The notes: generated by a model not told the origin, from the letters alone. Counted from the first letter of the stretch, positions 45,720 through 54,749 are shown. The stretch: DNA of 64,000 nucleotides from Chitinibacter sp. GC72 (GCF_009760905.1 NZ_VIRW01000002.1:186001-250000); one strand, 5' to 3'. Translations and numbers: made by a program.

Positions 45720-46073
45720 TTAATCCAGCGGCGACCAATCGGTCACTGGCTTAAATTCATCATCATCTTCACTTTTGACAAAGCGCTCGAACACGCTACC
45801 AACGGGCGAATCTAGCAAAGGAATGATGTGGCTGTCGTAATTGGCGATCACATTCACATCAAATTCGCTGTGGTTTTTTGGGTTGTTTAAGTATTTTTGA
45901 TCTTCGGTGCCCGAGAAAAAGCGCCAGCCGCTGTCGCCGTCTTTTTGTGGTTTTTCGCGGTACATTAAGCCGACCGGATAGCCTTCGATAGTGATTTCGT
46001 CGCTGGCGATGCAGCTGCCGTGCCCAAGGGCAATTTTCTTGATAATGCGCTCGTCGAGCAGGAATTCTTTCAT
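45720..46073 (-). CDS. DUF2185 (immunity-like) protein
   Basis: A 117-residue soluble protein with the DUF2185 pattern: GYPVGLMYREKP near residue 31, DSGWRFFSGTEDQ near residue 47, FDVNVIANYDSHIIPLLDSP near residue 71. DUF2185 proteins include immunity partners of polymorphic toxins, but many occur alone. No toxin gene is adjacent here. The start codon abuts TATACCCC of the repeat at 46075, so its leader is largely repeat DNA. Acidic C-terminus (SEDDDEF). Confidence 0.82.
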   Translation of the reverse strand: MKEFLLDERIIKKIALGHGSCIASDEITIEGYPVGLMYREKPQKDGDSGWRFFSGTEDQKYLNNPKNHSEFDVNVIANYDSHIIPLLDSPVGSVFERFVKSEDDDEFKPVTDWSPLD

Positions 46074-46074
46074 G

Positions 46075-46123
46075 GGGTATATCTCGCTAGATTAATTTGG
46101 CACTGACCTACCGGGCAATACCC
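46075..46123. repeat. GGGTATA-type palindromic repeat, copy 5
   Basis: GGGTAT (46075-46080) and ATACCC (46118-46123) bound 49 bp. It supplies the leader of the DUF2185 gene and the last codons and stop of the oxidoreductase gene, on the same strand. Confidence 0.68.
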
Positions 46124-47067
46124 AGCAACGTATCTCGTGCATGTAAAGTCATCGCCAGCGCAGCGCGCGTTTTTTTGTGCGTCATGATCGTGCTTTCCAG
46201 CTCACCTGCGCGCAGCAGCTCGCAAAAATGTTCTGTTTCGTAATTCAGGCCAGAGCCTTGCGGCGTAATCGCGAGCTCTTCGCGCTCGCCAAGTGAATTG
46301 ACCAGCGTGGCTTTGGCCGGATTCCACCATTTATCGTGGATAATCACATAGCCCGCGCTACCGCCAATCAGCGCCTCACCGCTACCGGTGATATCAAGCC
46401 CGCAATACAGCTGGCTAATGCCGTGTTCGTGCTGGATATTTAAGCTGGCAAAGGTATCGACACCGCTCGCGCCAATTCGCCCCAAGGTTTGAATTTCACC
46501 GGCAGCGCCAAGCCAATCGACCGCTAGAAAAGCTGAATAAATACCAATATCGAGCAAACCACCACCCGCTTGCGCCGGATCAAGCACAGCGTGACCGGCG
46601 GGGACGTTGGGATTAGCGAAGCCAGCGCGAACAAAGCGCGGCTCACCAATCGCACCAGCGGCAATGCGCTCGCGGATGAGCTGATACAGCGGGAAAAACG
46701 GCGGCTTCATCGCCTCCATATACAAGCGGCCAGTGGCCTGCGCGGTGGCGATCACCGCATCTAATTCGGTCAAGGACGTCGCGGCAGGCTTTTCGCACAG
46801 CACCGCTTTGCCGGCATTAAGCGCGGCGATGCTCAGCGCTGCGTGACTGGGATGCGGGGTGGCGATATACACGGCGTCGATGTCGCTGGCGAGCAGATCG
46901 TCGATTTCGTCAAACACGGTGGGGATATGGTGCACCGCTGCAAACTGCCGCGCCTTGGCACCGCCACGGCTATACACCGCCGCCACACAGGCATTGGGGA
47001 CGTGGGCGAGGCCTGCAAAAAAGCGCTGGGCAATGCTGCCAGTGCCGATGATGCCAAAACGAATCAT
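46108..47067 (-). CDS. Gfo/Idh/MocA-family oxidoreductase
   Basis: A 319-residue NAD(P)-dependent oxidoreductase. The N-terminal Rossmann motif GIIGTGSIAQRF is at residues 4-15. EKPAATSLTELD near residue 92 carries the catalytic Lys of the EKP motif, and the C-terminal alpha/beta domain follows. Substrates of this family are sugars, inositols or dihydrodiols and cannot be told from the sequence. ATG 47067 has AGAGG six bases upstream; a 21-codon extension to 47130 crosses a repeat and is rejected. The last four codons and stop lie in repeat copy 5. Confidence 0.9.
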   Translation of the reverse strand: MIRFGIIGTGSIAQRFFAGLAHVPNACVAAVYSRGGAKARQFAAVHHIPTVFDEIDDLLASDIDAVYIATPHPSHAALSIAALNAGKAVLCEKPAATSLTELDAVIATAQATGRLYMEAMKPPFFPLYQLIRERIAAGAIGEPRFVRAGFANPNVPAGHAVLDPAQAGGGLLDIGIYSAFLAVDWLGAAGEIQTLGRIGASGVDTFASLNIQHEHGISQLYCGLDITGSGEALIGGSAGYVIIHDKWWNPAKATLVNSLGEREELAITPQGSGLNYETEHFCELLRAGELESTIMTHKKTRAALAMTLHARDTLLGIAR

Positions 47068-47078
47068 GTTTAACCTCT

Positions 47079-47128
47079 GGGTATATCCCTGCAAAACAGA
47101 CATCGTATGAACTACAGAGCAATACACC
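47079..47128. repeat. GGGTATA-type palindromic repeat, copy 6
   Basis: GGGTATATCCCTGCA at the left and a slightly altered right end, CTACAGAGCAATACACC, 50 bp in all. It sits 11 bases upstream of the oxidoreductase start. Confidence 0.65.
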
Positions 47129-47159
47129 AATCAGGTATTGCGATTACTTGTTTCGCCTT

Positions 47160-47263
47160 GTAGGGTGCGCGTGCGCACGCGGACTGTATCTTGATAGACA
47201 CCCCGCTGCTAATTTGAACCGCATTCCGGTGCGCAAATCCCTGCGGGATTTTCACATCCTACG
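47160..47263. repeat. GTAGGGTG...GCGCAAATCCC repeat, copy 2
   Basis: Begins GTAGGGTGCG and ends ATCCTACGC, terminal inverted repeats. It holds the block with GCGCAAATCCC and GCGGGATT (47231-47255), shared with the dnaA-dnaN gap. The stop codon of metW lies within the right terminal repeat. Confidence 0.6.
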
Positions 47264-47855
47264 CCTGACTGAATTGCACCAGCGCCAGGCTACCAAACAG
47301 ATTCGGCAGGAAATCAACCGTTTCGCCCTGATGCAGCACGACTTGTTTATCCACTTTCATGCCCATCTTGCCGAGCAGTTTGTCGAAATCTTTCACCGTG
47401 CAGAAGTGAATATTCGGCGTGTTGTACCACTCGTACGGAATCGTCTCGGATACCGGCATGCGGCCAATCAGGATTTGCCAGCGATTTTCCCAGAAGCCAA
47501 AGTTCGGGAAAGTAACGAGGCCGACTTTGCCGACACGCAGCATTTCCTGCAGGATGAGCTCGATATTGTGCATGGCCTGAATCGTCAGCGACAGCACCAC
47601 ATAGTCAAAACTGCCGTCTTCAAAATTTTGCAGGCCGCTTTCCATATCGGCCTGAATCACATTCAGGCCTTTTTCGACGCAGCTCACAATCGACATCACA
47701 TCAACATCGACGCCGATGCCGCGAACGGCTTTATTGGCTTGCAACCAAGCGAGCAATTCGCCGTCGGCGCAGCCCAAATCAAGCACGCGTGAGCCGGGTT
47801 TGATTTGATCCGCAATGTGTTTTAAATCGGGGCGGAGGGTGTTGTGCTGAGCCAT
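47259..47855 (-). CDS. metW: MetW family methyltransferase-like protein
   Basis: A 198-residue class I SAM-dependent methyltransferase-fold protein. The SAM motif SRVLDLGCADGELLAWL is near residue 22, DVDVMSIV near residue 50. NFGFWENRWQILIGRMP is typical of MetW. In Gram-negatives metX and metW lie together and are both needed for homoserine acylation in several species. The start overlaps the metX stop (TAATG-like), so the two are coupled. The C-terminus is encoded into a repeat end. Confidence 0.94.
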   Translation of the reverse strand: MAQHNTLRPDLKHIADQIKPGSRVLDLGCADGELLAWLQANKAVRGIGVDVDVMSIVSCVEKGLNVIQADMESGLQNFEDGSFDYVVLSLTIQAMHNIELILQEMLRVGKVGLVTFPNFGFWENRWQILIGRMPVSETIPYEWYNTPNIHFCTVKDFDKLLGKMGMKVDKQVVLHQGETVDFLPNLFGSLALVQFSQA

Positions 47856-48988
47856 TACGCGATCTCCTTCGCCACATTATTCAAATAAGCGCGCATCACC
47901 GCCATATACGGCGCGTCCTCCATCAGGAAAGCATCGTGGCCATGCTGCGACTCGATTTCGGCGTACGACACGCTGCGATCGGCGTCGAGCAAGGCCTTCA
48001 CAATCTCGCGCGAGCGCGACGGCGCGAAACGCCAATCGGAAGTGAACGAGACGACCAGGAATTTGGCTTCGGCCTGACGCATCGCCTCGGCGAGCGAACC
48101 GCCGTAATGACGCGCAGGGTCGAAATAATCAAGCGCTTTAGTCATCAGCAAATAGGTGTTGGCGTCGAACATCGTCGAGAATTTATCGCCCTGATAGCGC
48201 AAGTAGGATTCGATCTCGAATTCAACGTCAAAGCCATATTTGTATTCGCCGCTGCGCAACATACGGCCAAACTTCTCACCCATGCCATCGTCGGACAAAT
48301 AGGTGATATGGCCGAGCATACGCGCCAAACGCAGGCCGCGTTTCGGCACCACGCCATGTTGATAAAAATCGCCACCGTGAAATTCAGGGTCGGTGATAAT
48401 GGCCTGACGGGCGACGTCGTTGAAAGCGATATTCTGTGCGGTGAGTTTGGGTGCTGACGCAATTACCAGCGCATGGCGCACGCGCTCCGGGTAAGTAATC
48501 GTCCAGCGCAAAGCCTGCATACCACCGAGACTGCCACCAATAATCGCGGCGAACTGCTGAATGCCTAAGCGATCAGCCAATCGCGCTTGCGTTTCGACCC
48601 AATCGCGCACCAAGACCACTGGAAAACTCGAGCCATACGGCGCGCCAGTTTCGGGATTGATGCTCGATGGCCCTGTCGAGCCATGGCAACCACCGAGGTT
48701 ATTGAGGCCAATCACAAAGAATTTATTGGTATCAATCGGCTTACCGGGGCCGACCATATTGTCCCACCAGCCTGCGGCTTTATCGCTCTCGGCATGCTTA
48801 CCGGCGATGTGATGGTGACCCGATAAGGCATGGCAAATCAGGATGGCGTTGGATTTATCGGCGTTAAGTTCGCCATAGGTTTCCACCATCAGCTCGTAGC
48901 GCGGCAACACCGCACCGGAGGAGAGCGTGATGGGCTCGTTAAATTCGATTTTTTGCGGAATTACAATTCCGACACTGTCATTAGACAT
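47855..48988 (-). CDS. metX: Homoserine O-acyltransferase (MetX)
   Basis: A 377-residue alpha/beta hydrolase-fold enzyme that acylates homoserine, the first committed step of methionine synthesis. The nucleophile region is [16 protein letters not shown] near residue 145, with [11 protein letters not shown] near residue 53. The GHDAFLMED His/Asp region is near the C-terminus at about residue 354. Proteobacterial members with metW often use succinyl-CoA, but acetyl versus succinyl donor cannot be fixed from the motifs I can see. Confidence 0.95.
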   Translation of the reverse strand: MSNDSVGIVIPQKIEFNEPITLSSGAVLPRYELMVETYGELNADKSNAILICHALSGHHHIAGKHAESDKAAGWWDNMVGPGKPIDTNKFFVIGLNNLGGCHGSTGPSSINPETGAPYGSSFPVVLVRDWVETQARLADRLGIQQFAAIIGGSLGGMQALRWTITYPERVRHALVIASAPKLTAQNIAFNDVARQAIITDPEFHGGDFYQHGVVPKRGLRLARMLGHITYLSDDGMGEKFGRMLRSGEYKYGFDVEFEIESYLRYQGDKFSTMFDANTYLLMTKALDYFDPARHYGGSLAEAMRQAEAKFLVVSFTSDWRFAPSRSREIVKALLDADRSVSYAEIESQHGHDAFLMEDAPYMAVMRAYLNNVAKEIA

Positions 48989-49021
48989 ACTTGGCCTTTG
49001 GCACAGCTTGTTTATAGGGAT

Positions 49022-49981
49022 TTAACTTAATACTTCGCCCTGCAATACACGATGATAAAGCTCAAGATAGCGCGCAACACAGCGCTCTATCGGAAAGGTA
49101 TCGGCCGCAAACTGCCGACACCGCACCCGATCCAGGTGCGGGACATTTTCGGCTGCCTGGGCAAAATCGGCATCGCTCTGGCACAGCTGACCTGAAACAC
49201 CATTCACAATCAGCTCGGGCATGGAACCACGCGGGCTGGCCAGCACCGGTGTGCCGCAGAGCATTGATTCTACAACTGCGAGGCCAAAAGGCTCATCCCA
49301 TTCAATTGGAAAAACCATAAACGCAGCCTGCTGCAGCAAAGCCAGCTTTCGCACACCACCCACTTCGCCATGAAAATGGATTTTCGGTGACAGGCTATCG
49401 AGCAAGCCCCCGGCCTTGATTAAATCGAGCCGACGCCCACCAGCAACATCAAGCTGCCAACCTGATTGCCGCGCCATTTTCAATGTACGGGCAATCCCTT
49501 TGCTTTTGCGTTTCACCTTGGAAAAAAACAAGGCCTGACGTTGCGCAATGGCATTAAACGGATATTCATCCACCGGCAAACCATTATGCACAAAAGTGTG
49601 CCGCCCATGACGGCGAGCATGATCGGCACTGATGCACACCCAGTTGGGCAGAGGGAAAGTTTCGTTCAATTGCATATTGCCATGCAAGGTGGCCACAGCG
49701 GGCAAACCTTCGCCTGCGCCGTACCAGCCATGCAGATGAACCAGATCATATTGCCCTTGGTGCTGCAATAAAATCTGCCGCGCCTGAGCCTGCGTATTGG
49801 CTGGCCAGTGCGCAACACCTGGCAGCGCCGAGCCTGATGGCGCAACGAGGATCAGCTGATGGCCTAGGCGTAACAGTAGCTGTGCCATCCAGACCACCAT
49901 CCGCTCGGTGCCACCATATTTGGCAACCGGCACAGGCTGATCAACGACAAGGACAATACGCAATACGGATGAAGAACGCAT
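49022..49981 (-). CDS. Family 4 glycosyltransferase
   Basis: A 319-residue GT-B-fold glycosyltransferase. VPVAKYGGTERMVVWMAQLL near residue 18 and the C-terminal EWDEPFGLAVVESMLCGTPVLAS (nucleotide-sugar E-x7-E motif near residue 240) are diagnostic of GT4. It immediately follows an O-antigen ligase gene and belongs to a three-gene minus-strand group with a GT2, probably acting in LPS core or O-chain assembly. Sugar donor and acceptor unknown. Confidence 0.9.
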   Translation of the reverse strand: MRSSSVLRIVLVVDQPVPVAKYGGTERMVVWMAQLLLRLGHQLILVAPSGSALPGVAHWPANTQAQARQILLQHQGQYDLVHLHGWYGAGEGLPAVATLHGNMQLNETFPLPNWVCISADHARRHGRHTFVHNGLPVDEYPFNAIAQRQALFFSKVKRKSKGIARTLKMARQSGWQLDVAGGRRLDLIKAGGLLDSLSPKIHFHGEVGGVRKLALLQQAAFMVFPIEWDEPFGLAVVESMLCGTPVLASPRGSMPELIVNGVSGQLCQSDADFAQAAENVPHLDRVRCRQFAADTFPIERCVARYLELYHRVLQGEVLS

Positions 49982-51247
49982 TTACGCCACCGAATCGGTC
50001 GTGTCCTGCTGCCCGGACAAGTGCCAAAAAACAGCCAGCATCAGAAAGTAAAACACAGCCGTAATATGGTGGGCGTACATGGGTTGGGTCAGATTGAAAA
50101 CCAGCATCATGCCGACCATCGCCCCGCCCGAACATGCTGCGGCCCTAGCAGCCCCCTGCCGCTCAATGGCTCGCCGCATAAACAGATAGGCGCTACCGAG
50201 CATCGACAGCAGCAAAGCCGCCAACCCCAGAGCCCCATTATTGGCCAGTGTTTCCAGATATTGATTATGTGCATGCCCAAACAGCGCCAGATAGGCAGGA
50301 GCCTGTTTTTGCTCAACCCGCTCCGCTAGGTAAGCAGAAAAGCGGCCGCCACCCAGCCCTAGCAGCGGATTTTCCTGAAAAGCCTGCCAGGCTTGTTGCC
50401 ATAGCATCAGCCTGATCCCTGACGATGTATTGGCATCTCCCTGCTCATAGCGGCTCATGTCCGCTTTGAATTCGGAGATACGAAACTTCTGCTGCATCCA
50501 GCCAGAATTGGCCACCACCAGCATAGCGATGAGTGCAATCAACAAAGTTGCAATCAGTTTTTGCACATTCCAGCGCACCATAAATAGGGGCAAGGCAAAT
50601 GCCACCACCATAAATCCCAGCATGGCACCACGGGTACCGGATAAAAACAGCGATAATCCGGCACACACTACGCCCAATACCCAGCAGGATCGCGGCAATT
50701 GATTGCGCCAGATCAGCAGCACCATCGCATAAACGGCCATGATTTGTGCAAACGGGATCGGGTTTGTCATTCCCCCAGGCCGCCCCTGATCATCACCACA
50801 ATAAAAAGCCTGATTAGCCTGCCCGGCTAAAAACAGAACGTCAGACACACAATACTGCATCTGATATAAAGCCAGCCCCAGCGCCCACACTGCCCCAGCC
50901 ACCATCCCGGCCATCACATATCGCGGCTTGATGGTCTGCTCTCGCCAAAACAGCAGCAAAATCACGCAAATCAATGCGCGCAAGGCGTAATCAACCCCAC
51001 CCCATTCACCGCGGTGGAACAGCAAATCCAGCAATAAATAAGCGGGGTAAATCAGTATTAGCGCAATGAATAAAATATCCTGTTTACTAAGCCCTGAAAG
51101 ACGGCAGCGGCCCTTGATCAAGGCAAGCAAAATCAGGCTCGCGGCAATCACACCGTAGGATTTTGGCACCGTGACCAGCACGGCAGGGAACAGGAACATC
51201 AGAAAATGTATCAACCCGATGTTCCAGCTAGAAGGCTTAATCTGCAT
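49982..51247 (-). CDS. O-antigen ligase-like membrane protein
   Basis: A 421-residue polytopic protein with about 10-12 membrane segments. A large periplasmic loop near residue 270-340 has the Wzy/WaaL-type pattern, including NPLLGLGGGRFSAYL and FGHAHNQYLETLANNGALGL with the conserved His. It should transfer an undecaprenyl-linked polymer to lipid A core or polymerise it. Directly adjacent to both neighbouring glycosyltransferases (0 and 0 bp gaps). Ligase or polymerase cannot be separated by sequence inspection alone. Confidence 0.85.
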   Translation of the reverse strand: MQIKPSSWNIGLIHFLMFLFPAVLVTVPKSYGVIAASLILLALIKGRCRLSGLSKQDILFIALILIYPAYLLLDLLFHRGEWGGVDYALRALICVILLLFWREQTIKPRYVMAGMVAGAVWALGLALYQMQYCVSDVLFLAGQANQAFYCGDDQGRPGGMTNPIPFAQIMAVYAMVLLIWRNQLPRSCWVLGVVCAGLSLFLSGTRGAMLGFMVVAFALPLFMVRWNVQKLIATLLIALIAMLVVANSGWMQQKFRISEFKADMSRYEQGDANTSSGIRLMLWQQAWQAFQENPLLGLGGGRFSAYLAERVEQKQAPAYLALFGHAHNQYLETLANNGALGLAALLLSMLGSAYLFMRRAIERQGAARAAACSGGAMVGMMLVFNLTQPMYAHHITAVFYFLMLAVFWHLSGQQDTTDSVA

Positions 51248-52111
51248 TTATCGCACCAATATAAAATGTTTCTTGGTGAGATCGTAACCAGCCAATGCTT
51301 CGATTTTCATTAAGAGCCGATGCCTGCGCTCACGTTTGGAAAGTGTGTAATGCGGATCGGGCTGAAAAGCAGGCTCGGCCATCTCACGCAGCCACTGCTG
51401 TGCAATCTGCGGGTGTGTTCCTTCAAATCGCTGCAGGATGGCGGCGTCGATTTGCGAGTAATCGTGCGCTTTGGGCGCGTGGCTCCAGTATTTGGCGACC
51501 TGGCGGTTTTTTTCCTGCATTTTGGCGGCCGAGCGCACATGGCCGTAATGATAGATCGGGCAGCCCGCCAAAGCGGCGCGCGGATAACGGCCTTTTTTGT
51601 TTTTATCCATCACCACCCAGAACAGGCCATCGGGCGCCCATGAGCGGATGGTATTGCGGATAATTCGCGGCGCCTGCCGATACCAGGCCGGGCTTTTGGC
51701 GACCAGATCGGGGCAGCCGTAAAAATGGTGGTAATCAAAGGCGATTGCTTCGACTTCGGCGTTGTTCAGGTGTTTTTCCAGCACGGCGCGGATTTTTGGC
51801 GCGTCCTCTTCATGGATCACCTCGTCGCCTTCCAGATAAAACGCCCAGTCGCCGGTGCAATTGAACTGCGCAATCATCTTTTGCTGCGCGTAAACATAAC
51901 CGCGCTGCGCCATGCCTTCGTTCCAGACCGTTTCGATGATCCGGATGCGCGGGTCATTAATCGCCCGCACCTGCGCCAGCGTGTCGTCTTCACTCTGCCC
52001 GACGGCCACCACGACTTCATCGCAGACCATCAGCAAGCTTTTTAAACTCTCGATATACGGGTAGCCCAGCATCGTGCCATTACGCAGAAATGTAAAACCA
52101 CTGACTTTCAT
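51248..52111 (-). CDS. Family 2-like glycosyltransferase
   Basis: A 287-residue GT-A-fold transferase. It has FLRNGTMLGYPYIESLKSLL at the start, DEVVVAVGQSEDDTL near residue 31, and the acidic FYLEGDEVIHEED near residue 91 as the D-x-D-like metal site. It is the first gene of the three-gene LPS group and is divergent from the WaaE-like gene. A role in LPS or capsular sugar transfer follows from context; no specific reaction can be given. Confidence 0.85.
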   Translation of the reverse strand: MKVSGFTFLRNGTMLGYPYIESLKSLLMVCDEVVVAVGQSEDDTLAQVRAINDPRIRIIETVWNEGMAQRGYVYAQQKMIAQFNCTGDWAFYLEGDEVIHEEDAPKIRAVLEKHLNNAEVEAIAFDYHHFYGCPDLVAKSPAWYRQAPRIIRNTIRSWAPDGLFWVVMDKNKKGRYPRAALAGCPIYHYGHVRSAAKMQEKNRQVAKYWSHAPKAHDYSQIDAAILQRFEGTHPQIAQQWLREMAEPAFQPDPHYTLSKRERRHRLLMKIEALAGYDLTKKHFILVR

Positions 52112-52186
52112 CCAGACTCCGAATTGCTTGCATGAGTAAGCTCAAAACGCGATTATATCAGCCCGATTCCATCCTTAGAGATTTCC

Positions 52187-52954
52187 ATGCCGACACTGGG
52201 CGTTGCGATCATCAGCAAAAATGCGGCCGCGCATCTGGCTTCGTGCCTGGCTGCCGTCAGCTGGGCAGACCAGATTGTCGTGCTCGATTCGGGCAGCAGC
52301 GACAACACCGAAAGCATCGCCCGTGCGGCGGGCGTTCGCTTTGAGCAAACCAGCGATTGGCCGGGCTTTGGTATCCAGAAAAACCGGGCAATCGCCCTAC
52401 TGGACACCGACTGGGTGCTGGCGCTCGATACCGATGAAATTGTCAGCCCCGAGCTGGCACAAGCGATTCGTCACGCCATCGCCGAGCCGCGAGCGGATGT
52501 CTACCGGCTGGAACGCAGCTCGGCATTTTGCGGGCAATGGGTGGCGCACAGTGGCTGGAATAATGACTGGGTGGCACGGCTATTCAAACGCGGCGCGGCG
52601 CACTATTCGGATGATCTGGTCCACGAGCGCCTCGTCCACAACGCCGCGGCGCAGCCGCTGGCGGGCAAGCTCTTGCATTACTCGTACGACGATTTTGAAA
52701 CCGTGCTGAACAAGATCAACAGCTATTCCAGCGCGGGCGCGGCACAACGTTTTGCCAAAGGCAAGCAGGCCAGTTTGGGCATGGCAATCCTGCGCGGGCT
52801 ATGGGCTTTTTTGCGCACCTACCTGCTCAAGCGCGGTTTTCTGGATGGCCGTGCCGGTTTTCTGATTGCGCTAATGAATGCCGAAACCACCTTCTACCGC
52901 TTTGTAAAGCTAGAGCAACTAGGTAGGGTATCTGCCCGTAGCAAAGAGCAATAA
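52187..52954 (+). CDS. WaaE/KdtX-like LPS core glycosyltransferase
   Basis: A 255-residue GT2 transferase. VVLDSGSSDNTESIAR near residue 31 and the LALDTDEIVSPEL metal motif near residue 82 are typical, as are FGIQKNRAI and HYSYDDFETVLNKINSYS. It resembles WaaE/KdtX, which adds a sugar to the inner core of LPS. Only 75 bp separate it from the divergent GT2. The last nine codons and the stop lie inside the GGGTATA-type repeat at 52926-52974, so the C-terminal SARSKEQ is repeat-encoded. Confidence 0.87.
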   Translation: MPTLGVAIISKNAAAHLASCLAAVSWADQIVVLDSGSSDNTESIARAAGVRFEQTSDWPGFGIQKNRAIALLDTDWVLALDTDEIVSPELAQAIRHAIAEPRADVYRLERSSAFCGQWVAHSGWNNDWVARLFKRGAAHYSDDLVHERLVHNAAAQPLAGKLLHYSYDDFETVLNKINSYSSAGAAQRFAKGKQASLGMAILRGLWAFLRTYLLKRGFLDGRAGFLIALMNAETTFYRFVKLEQLGRVSARSKEQ

Positions 52955-52974
52955 AGCGCTACAGGCATATACCC
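52926..52974. repeat. GGGTATA-type palindromic repeat, copy 7
   Basis: The best-paired copy: GGGTAT (52926-52931), GCCCGTAGC, then GCTACAGGC and ATACCC (52969-52974). The arms pair almost throughout a 49-bp unit. It fills the entire space between the convergent WaaE-like gene and msbA. Confidence 0.78.
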
Positions 52975-52975
52975 A

Positions 52976-54736
52976 TTAGGATTCAATACTGAATTGCACT
53001 GCATGCATTTGTGCATACACGCCCTGCTTGGCCAGCAGCGCTGCGTGCGTGCCCTGCTCGACAATCCGGCCGCTTTGCATCACCACGATTAGATCGGCTT
53101 TTTCAATCGTTGAGAGTCGATGCGCAATCACCAAGGTCGTTCGGCCTTGCATCAGGTATTCAAGTGCTTCCTGTACTTTGCGCTCTGATTCGGTATCGAG
53201 CGCGCTGGTGGCTTCATCCAGAATCAGCACCGGTGCATCTTTGTAAATCGCGCGCGCAATGGCCAGACGCTGGCGTTGGCCGCCGGATAGCCGCCCACCA
53301 TTTTCGCCCAGCAGCTCGTCAAAACCATTGGGCATTTTGTCGATAAACTCGCTCGCGTGTGCCGCTTGTGCGGCGGCGCGGACGCGATCCATATCGACCT
53401 CTGCGCTGCCGTAGGCAATATTCGCCGTCACCGTATCATTGAACAGCACCATATCCTGCGCAACCAGCGCAATATGCGAACGCAGATTGGCCAGCTGATA
53501 CTCGGCCAGCGGCACGCCATCGAGCAAAATCCGGCCTGCGCTGGCATCATAAAAACGCGGCAGCAGATTGGCCAGCGTGGTTTTGCCGCTGCCCGACTGC
53601 CCGACCAGCGCAATGGTTTGCCCCGGCGAAATATGCAATGAGACACCGTCCAGCGCCGGATTATGATCGGGCTGATAGCTGAATTTCAGCGCATGAAGCT
53701 CAATCTCGCCACGAACCCGCTGGACACGATGCTGGCCGTGATCGGGCTCTTCGTGCTCATCGAGCAAGGCAAAAATCGATTCAGCAGCCGCCAGACCGCG
53801 ATGCAGCCGCTCGTTGATTTTGGTCAGATTGCGCACCGGCCCCTGGATCGCCACCATGGCGGCGATAAACGACAGGAAGGAACCGGCGCTCAGCTGCCCG
53901 GCTTGCGCTTGCAGGCTGGCAAAATACAGCACCACCGACACGGTCATGCCGATCAGCAGCACAATGGTGCCCGAGTTGATGGCCACCATCAGACCCTGCT
54001 TGATGCCCAGGCTCATCACGCGATTATTCACGTCGGCAAAGCGGCGCACCTCGGCATTCTGCCCACCAAAAACCTTGACGATGCGCTGGCCGGACAGCGA
54101 TTCATCCAGCCGCGAATTCATTTCGCCCATTTTGTCCTGCGTTTCGCGCGCCAGTCGGCGCTGGCGCTTGGCCACCACGCGAATACTCAGCGCCACCACT
54201 GGCAACAACACCAGGCAGAACAGCGTTAAACGCCAGCTCGAATAAAACATCACCGCCAGAAAACCGATGACGGCGACGCCATCACGCACCAAGCCGGTGA
54301 GCGTTGACGTCCCCGCCTCCATCACCTGCGTGACATCGTAAGTCACCCGCGAGAGCAGCACACCGGTGGATGATTGATCAAAATAGCGCGTCGGCAGACG
54401 CATCAATTTGCCGTAGATTTTTTCGCGAAAATCGCGCATCACGCGCGAAGCCAGCCAGGCATTGCCGTAATCATTGCCGAAATTACCAATAAAACGCAGC
54501 ACGGCCAGACCAAATAATTGCGCTGGCACAATCCACGCGGCCTGTTTCACCAGGCTATCGGCACTGCTCAGATTATTGTCGACCAGCGGTTTGAGCAGCA
54601 GCGTGAGCAAAGCCTCAGCCGCCGAGGCCAGCGCCATACAGATGATGGTCGCGATAATCACCCACAGATAGGGGCGAAAATGCGTCAGCAGGCGACGATA
54701 AAGGACGCGGGTATTCATGGAAGGATCTGTATTCAT
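52976..54736 (-). CDS. msbA: Lipid A export ABC transporter MsbA
   Basis: A 586-residue half-transporter that flips lipid A core across the inner membrane. The N-terminal half has six membrane segments. The ATPase half has Walker A ALVGQSGSGKTTL near residue 382, signature LSGGQRQRLAIARAI near residue 485 and Walker B LILDEATSALD near residue 508. ATG 54736 lies 7 bases after a perfect TATAAT; a second in-frame ATG at 54718 also lacks a ribosome site. If the TATAAT is the -10 element, the transcript is nearly leaderless. Context with LPS genes supports MsbA. Confidence 0.93.
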   Translation of the reverse strand: MNTDPSMNTRVLYRRLLTHFRPYLWVIIATIICMALASAAEALLTLLLKPLVDNNLSSADSLVKQAAWIVPAQLFGLAVLRFIGNFGNDYGNAWLASRVMRDFREKIYGKLMRLPTRYFDQSSTGVLLSRVTYDVTQVMEAGTSTLTGLVRDGVAVIGFLAVMFYSSWRLTLFCLVLLPVVALSIRVVAKRQRRLARETQDKMGEMNSRLDESLSGQRIVKVFGGQNAEVRRFADVNNRVMSLGIKQGLMVAINSGTIVLLIGMTVSVVLYFASLQAQAGQLSAGSFLSFIAAMVAIQGPVRNLTKINERLHRGLAAAESIFALLDEHEEPDHGQHRVQRVRGEIELHALKFSYQPDHNPALDGVSLHISPGQTIALVGQSGSGKTTLANLLPRFYDASAGRILLDGVPLAEYQLANLRSHIALVAQDMVLFNDTVTANIAYGSAEVDMDRVRAAAQAAHASEFIDKMPNGFDELLGENGGRLSGGQRQRLAIARAIYKDAPVLILDEATSALDTESERKVQEALEYLMQGRTTLVIAHRLSTIEKADLIVVMQSGRIVEQGTHAALLAKQGVYAQMHAVQFSIES

Positions 54737-54743
54737 GCGGCCG

Positions 54744-54749
54744 ATTATA
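54744..54749 (-). promoter_or_regulatory. Perfect -10 hexamer upstream of msbA
   Basis: TATAAT on the minus strand, preceded by GCGGG and followed 7 bases later by the ATG at 54736. No good -35 is visible at 16-18 bp upstream, so this is weaker than it first looks. Confidence 0.4.

Noticed and set aside
45720-46073. Toxin-immunity pair
   Set aside because: The DUF2185 protein resembles immunity proteins, but neighbours are an oxidoreductase and membrane/carboxypeptidase genes, none toxin-like.
46070-46080. TATACCC upstream of several start codons as a shared promoter -10 box
   Set aside because: The TATACCC sequences are the ends of the 50-bp palindromic elements, also occur downstream of genes, and lack any common -35, so a repeat family explains them better.
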